A DNA stretch of 17,813 nt from CAZCBD01 sp964496755 (GTDB lineage Bacteria; Bacteroidota; Ignavibacteria; Ignavibacteriales; Melioribacteraceae). Location of the stretch: contig CAZCBD010000034.1 of NCBI GenBank assembly GCA_964496755.1, positions 1 through 17,813 on the forward strand, written 5' to 3'. The translations under genes were made by a program, and so were the position numbers. The notes under the pieces are model-generated. The model had not been told where the DNA came from. It did not search any database and saw nothing but the letters and a program-made list of their open reading frames with translations. Positions 15,119 through 17,813 of the stretch are shown here, piece by piece (positions within the stretch are counted from its first letter, which is position 1; the number at the start of each line of letters is the position of its first letter).

Positions 15119-15883
15119 ATGAAAAATTTTATACAATTTATAAAACAAAGTTTAAAACTAAGCATTGGTTTGTATCTGTTAATTTTTGTTTTCGTATTTG
15201 CGGTTTTATATTTATGGACCAATTATGAAAAAAATCAACAGCTTGAAAAACGTTTAAAAAAACTGGAAGAAGTTAATGATAGTTTAAGTGTTACTCCCGA
15301 TCAACATTTTACAAAAGCCAAAATTAAAATTAAGGATGGAAATTTAGACAGTGCAATTAGAATTTTACAATACATTCAAAATCGCTATCCGCAATGGCGA
15401 CCAACTTTAGTAAAAAATTCAATTAATGAAATATTAATAGTTAAGCAAAACATTGAAAAAAACAAGCTAAAGCTATTTTCCAATTTAGAAAATATCAATA
15501 ACAAAATATCAGAACCTGTTCACAAACAAAATAGCGTTCCCGCCCCTCACGTAAAACAACCAGTTTTTAGAAAATTTGAATATGAGGATAGGAAAGTTTT
15601 CCCACTACGTACGTCAAATACCGGCCATAAACGAAAAATCAAGAAACATGATTCTAAAAATATTTCTATTGCCGAACAATTAAAACTTGATGCGAAAAAA
15701 AATAAGGATGGTTTTAAAAAATTTGAATATGAAGATTTAAGATACAAAAATAACAAACCCCCTGTAAAAATAAAACATTCAAATTCAAAAAAGACTAAAA
15801 GTAAAATAAAATCCAAACAAGATACGTTAATTAAAAAATTCGAATACGAAGATATCCGATACAAAGTAAAAAAGAAAAAATAA
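15119..15883 (+). CDS. Single-pass membrane protein with three C-terminal KFEYED repeats, unknown function
   Basis: 254 residues; I do not recognise a family. A short basic N-terminus is followed by one strong membrane helix (about 15-34) and then a heptad-like charged segment (about 36-56). A TPR-like helical hairpin follows (about 60-90, QHFTKAKIKIKDGNLDSAI and on to RYPQW). The tail is long, Lys-rich, probably disordered, and carries the motif KFEYED three times (residues 152-157, 201-206, 240-245), the last two as KKFEYED(L/I)RYK. Under the positive-inside rule the basic N-terminus suggests cytoplasmic, which would place the tail outside; however the tail is itself very basic, so the topology is uncertain. 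No Shine-Dalgarno is seen before the ATG. It stands alone, converging on tex. Confidence 0.8.
   Translation: MKNFIQFIKQSLKLSIGLYLLIFVFVFAVLYLWTNYEKNQQLEKRLKKLEEVNDSLSVTPDQHFTKAKIKIKDGNLDSAIRILQYIQNRYPQWRPTLVKNSINEILIVKQNIEKNKLKLFSNLENINNKISEPVHKQNSVPAPHVKQPVFRKFEYEDRKVFPLRTSNTGHKRKIKKHDSKNISIAEQLKLDAKKNKDGFKKFEYEDLRYKNNKPPVKIKHSNSKKTKSKIKSKQDTLIKKFEYEDIRYKVKKKK
15572..15865 (+). repeat. Three protein-level KFEYED(x)RYK repeats within the unknown membrane protein
   Basis: The copies lie at 15572-15589 (KFEYED followed by RKV), 15716-15748 (KKFEYEDLRYK) and 15833-15865 (KKFEYEDIRYK), with conserved Phe residues 49 and 39 residues apart. Their codons differ at silent sites (TTT/TTC, TAT/TAC, GAG/GAA, AGA/CGA). 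The peptide is therefore conserved rather than freshly duplicated DNA. The linkers between copies are low-complexity Lys/Asn/Ser sequence that does not align. Confidence 0.85.
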
Positions 15884-15903
15884 AAAAAATAATTTATAAT
15901 TAA

Positions 15904-15923
15904 AGGCAGCCCGAAAGCTGCCT
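15904..15923 (-). terminator. Intrinsic terminator downstream of tex
   Basis: AGGCAGC (15904-15910) pairs perfectly with GCTGCCT (15917-15923) around a six-base loop. Read on the minus strand, the stem is followed by TTTAATTATAAATTA and then a run of T, fitting termination of tex, whose stop is nine bases away. On the plus strand no T-run follows, so it is a weak terminator for the converging gene, although the hairpin could protect that 3' end. Confidence 0.75.
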
Positions 15924-15931
15924 ACCAACCA

Positions 15932-17813
15932 CTAATTCACAGAATCACTTTTCAGACTAAGTGAAATTCTTTGTCTCTCAACATCAATTGCAATTATCTT
16001 TACTTCAATAATATCACCAACATTTAAATGTTCAAGCGGATTTTTCACAAATTTATTTGCAATCTGAGAGATATGCAGCAAACCGTCTTGTTTTACTCCA
16101 ATATCCACAAAAGCACCAAAATCCACTACATTTCTAACCGTGCCTTTTAATTTCATTCCAACGGTTAAATCTTCAATTTTCAGAACATCTTTTCGTAGAA
16201 TTGGTTTCGGCATTTCCTCACGAGGATCGCGTCCCGGCTTTTTTAAATTTTCAATTATATCAATTAAAGTCGGTTCCCCGATTTTTAATTCATCGGCAAT
16301 CTTCGTAATACCATTTGTATTCACAAACATTTCAATCAATTTCCCTTTTTCCGAAAGCTCTTCCGGTTTCACATCACAAAGTTTTAATAGTTTTAAAGCC
16401 GCATCATAAGATTCCGGATGTATCGAAGTATTGTCTAACGGATTTTCAGCATTCGGAATTTTTAGAAATCCTGCACATTGCTCAAAAGCTTTTGCTCCCA
16501 AACCGGTAACATCCATTAATTCTTTTCTTTTTTTGAACTGCCCAATTTTTTCTCTGAATCTTATAATGGCAGCAGCCGTTCTTTTTGTAAGTCCCGATAC
16601 ATATGTCAATAATGCTGTTGAAGCCGTATTTAAATCCACACCAACATAATTTACGCAACTAACAACCACATCATCTAGATTTTTTGCTAACATTTTTTGG
16701 TCAACATCGTGCTGATATAAACCGACCCCGATTGACTTCGGATCTATTTTTACAAGTTCTGCCAACGGATCGAGAACACGCCTTGCTATTGAAATATTAC
16801 CTCGCATACTGGCCTCCAAATCAGGGAATTCCTGTTTTGCCAGCGGAGAAGCTGAATATACCGAAGCTCCGGCTTCATTCGTTATTAAATAATTACAGGT
16901 TAAATTATTCGAGTTTATAATATCTGCAACCATCAACTCCGTTTCTCTACTTGCCGTTCCGTTTCCAATTGCAATTAATTTAACATCGTATTTTTTGATT
17001 AGATTAAGAATTATTTTTTTTGCTTGTTCAAGTTTCTTTTGCGGAGGATGCGGATAAATTGTATATCCTTCAAGATATTTACCTGTTTTATCAATTACCG
17101 CTACCTTTGAACCCGAAACAAAACCGGGATCAATTCCCATTATATTTACTCCGGAAATTGGAGGTTGCAACAGCAGTTGTTTCAGATTAGCAGCAAAAAC
17201 CAACACTGCATGCTCGTCCGCAATTTCGGTTAGTGTATTTCTAACTTCTCTTTCAAGTGAAGGAAAAATTAATCTTGAAAAAGAATCCTCCGTAGCAGAA
17301 ACAAATTCTTCGTCAAATGATGTTGCTTCGTTACCAAAAAAGAAATCGAACATTCTATTTAAAATTTCATCTTTATCAAAATCAAAATGAACTTTTAAGA
17401 ATTTTTCTCTTTCGCCTCTGTTTATTGCAAGAGTTTGGTACGGTTTTATTAAACCTACAGGAATTTTAAAATCATGATAAACATCATAAATATCTTTTGT
17501 GCCCGGAAGAATATCCTTGGAATCGGGAATATTTTTTTTTGATACAAGTAGGGCGGAAGCAAATAAGTAATCTCGTACGATTTGCCTGATATCAGCACTA
17601 TCGCTTATCATTTCCGCAATAATATCTTTTGCCCCTTTCAATGCATCATCTGCACTTAAAACTCCCTTTTCTTCGTTAACAAATTCTTCCAATTTAATAT
17701 TAAAATCACCCGAGAAGAATTTGTTTTCGAGCATAAAATTTGCAAGAGGTTCTAATCCTTTAGATTTTGCAATGGTTCCACGTGTTTTACGTTTCGGTTT
17801 GTATGGCAAATAT
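15932..17813 (-). CDS. tex: Transcription accessory protein Tex / S1 RNA-binding protein, N-terminus outside window
   Basis: The frame is open to the right edge, and its first visible residues (YLPYKPKRKTR) are an internal conserved segment of Tex, so the leucine codon TTG at 17807-17809 is not a start. Probably about 100-130 N-terminal residues are missing. Counting from that TTG, the order is: helical Tex core (1-215), YqgF/RNase-H-like domain beginning MGIDPGFVSGSKVAVID (224-240), helix-hairpin-helix region (VGVDLNTAS through LMDVTGLG, 389-438) and C-terminal S1 domain (about 552-622, MKLKGTVRNVVDFGAFVDIG). Tex is a cytoplasmic nucleic-acid-binding protein linked to transcription and RNA turnover. 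The coding region has no internal stop or frameshift and ends in its own hairpin terminator. Confidence 0.95.
   Translation of the reverse strand, partial: YLPYKPKRKTRGTIAKSKGLEPLANFMLENKFFSGDFNIKLEEFVNEEKGVLSADDALKGAKDIIAEMISDSADIRQIVRDYLFASALLVSKKNIPDSKDILPGTKDIYDVYHDFKIPVGLIKPYQTLAINRGEREKFLKVHFDFDKDEILNRMFDFFFGNEATSFDEEFVSATEDSFSRLIFPSLEREVRNTLTEIADEHAVLVFAANLKQLLLQPPISGVNIMGIDPGFVSGSKVAVIDKTGKYLEGYTIYPHPPQKKLEQAKKIILNLIKKYDVKLIAIGNGTASRETELMVADIINSNNLTCNYLITNEAGASVYSASPLAKQEFPDLEASMRGNISIARRVLDPLAELVKIDPKSIGVGLYQHDVDQKMLAKNLDDVVVSCVNYVGVDLNTASTALLTYVSGLTKRTAAAIIRFREKIGQFKKRKELMDVTGLGAKAFEQCAGFLKIPNAENPLDNTSIHPESYDAALKLLKLCDVKPEELSEKGKLIEMFVNTNGITKIADELKIGEPTLIDIIENLKKPGRDPREEMPKPILRKDVLKIEDLTVGMKLKGTVRNVVDFGAFVDIGVKQDGLLHISQIANKFVKNPLEHLNVGDIIEVKIIAIDVERQRISLSLKSDSVN

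Noticed and set aside
15547..15864. A minus-strand frame with repeated SSYSNFL over the KFEYED repeats
   Set aside because: The apparent repeat is the reverse complement of the KFEYED codons on the plus strand. The plus-strand protein has the membrane helix and codon-level silent variation expected of the real gene.
16140..16920. Plus-strand open frames across tex
   Set aside because: They overlap the conserved helix-hairpin-helix and YqgF coding region on the opposite strand and show no start signals.
17807..17809. TTG as the start codon of a 625-residue Tex protein
   Set aside because: The frame continues in from the right edge with a Tyr codon before it, and YLPYKPKRKTR is an internal conserved segment of Tex. 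The gene is simply cut by the window.

Overview
The window is an AT-rich (by eye roughly 30% GC), densely packed piece of bacterial chromosome. The organism appears to be Gram-negative: an outer-membrane beta-barrel protein is encoded and YidC has the large periplasmic domain. Three things point loosely to the Bacteroidota/Chlorobi/Ignavibacteria side of the tree: the rpmH C-terminus, the secreted DUF3857/transglutaminase proteins and the patatin-barrel fusion. An Ignavibacteria-like organism is my best guess, but this is inference from family flavour and not a placement. I see no mobile element, CRISPR array, tRNA, rRNA or defence island, and no gene-free stretch above 300 bases; the longest is 14903-15118.

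Region 1 (1-2680, + strand) is the conserved rpmH-rnpA-yidD-yidC block. It covers ribosomal protein L34 (partial), the RNase P protein, the YidD membrane-insertion factor and the YidC insertase, and it ends in a strong hairpin terminator. In many bacteria this block sits near dnaA/oriC, so the origin may lie off the left edge. The frequent next neighbour mnmE is not present here.

Region 2 (2736-9847) is an envelope region. A secreted patatin-like lipase fused to an Omp85-type barrel (+) converges, with no base between the stop codons, on a two-gene operon (-). That operon encodes two secreted DUF3857/transglutaminase-like proteins, one with a complete-looking Cys-His-acid site and one that has lost the His and Asp. 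A small TPR-like protein lies upstream on the same strand.

Region 3 (9920-14902) holds housekeeping and signalling genes: the ribosome-associated GTPase BipA/TypA with its terminator, a soluble PAS histidine kinase with no response regulator beside it, a TauE/SafE-type membrane transporter, and Sua5, which makes the threonylcarbamoyl-AMP needed for t6A in tRNA.

Region 4 (14903-17813) starts with an intergenic region carrying a 15-bp imperfect inverted repeat. It precedes an unrecognised single-pass membrane protein whose basic tail carries a KFEYED motif three times. The region ends with the transcription accessory protein Tex (-), whose N-terminus is cut off by the window edge.

Start-site pattern: BipA, the TPR-like gene and the TauE/SafE gene use GTG or TTG starts with clear G-rich Shine-Dalgarno sites, while several ATG genes show none. 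Nothing here is a clear new system. The best candidates for novelty are the KFEYED repeat protein with its upstream inverted repeat, and the active/degenerate transglutaminase pair facing the patatin-barrel gene.
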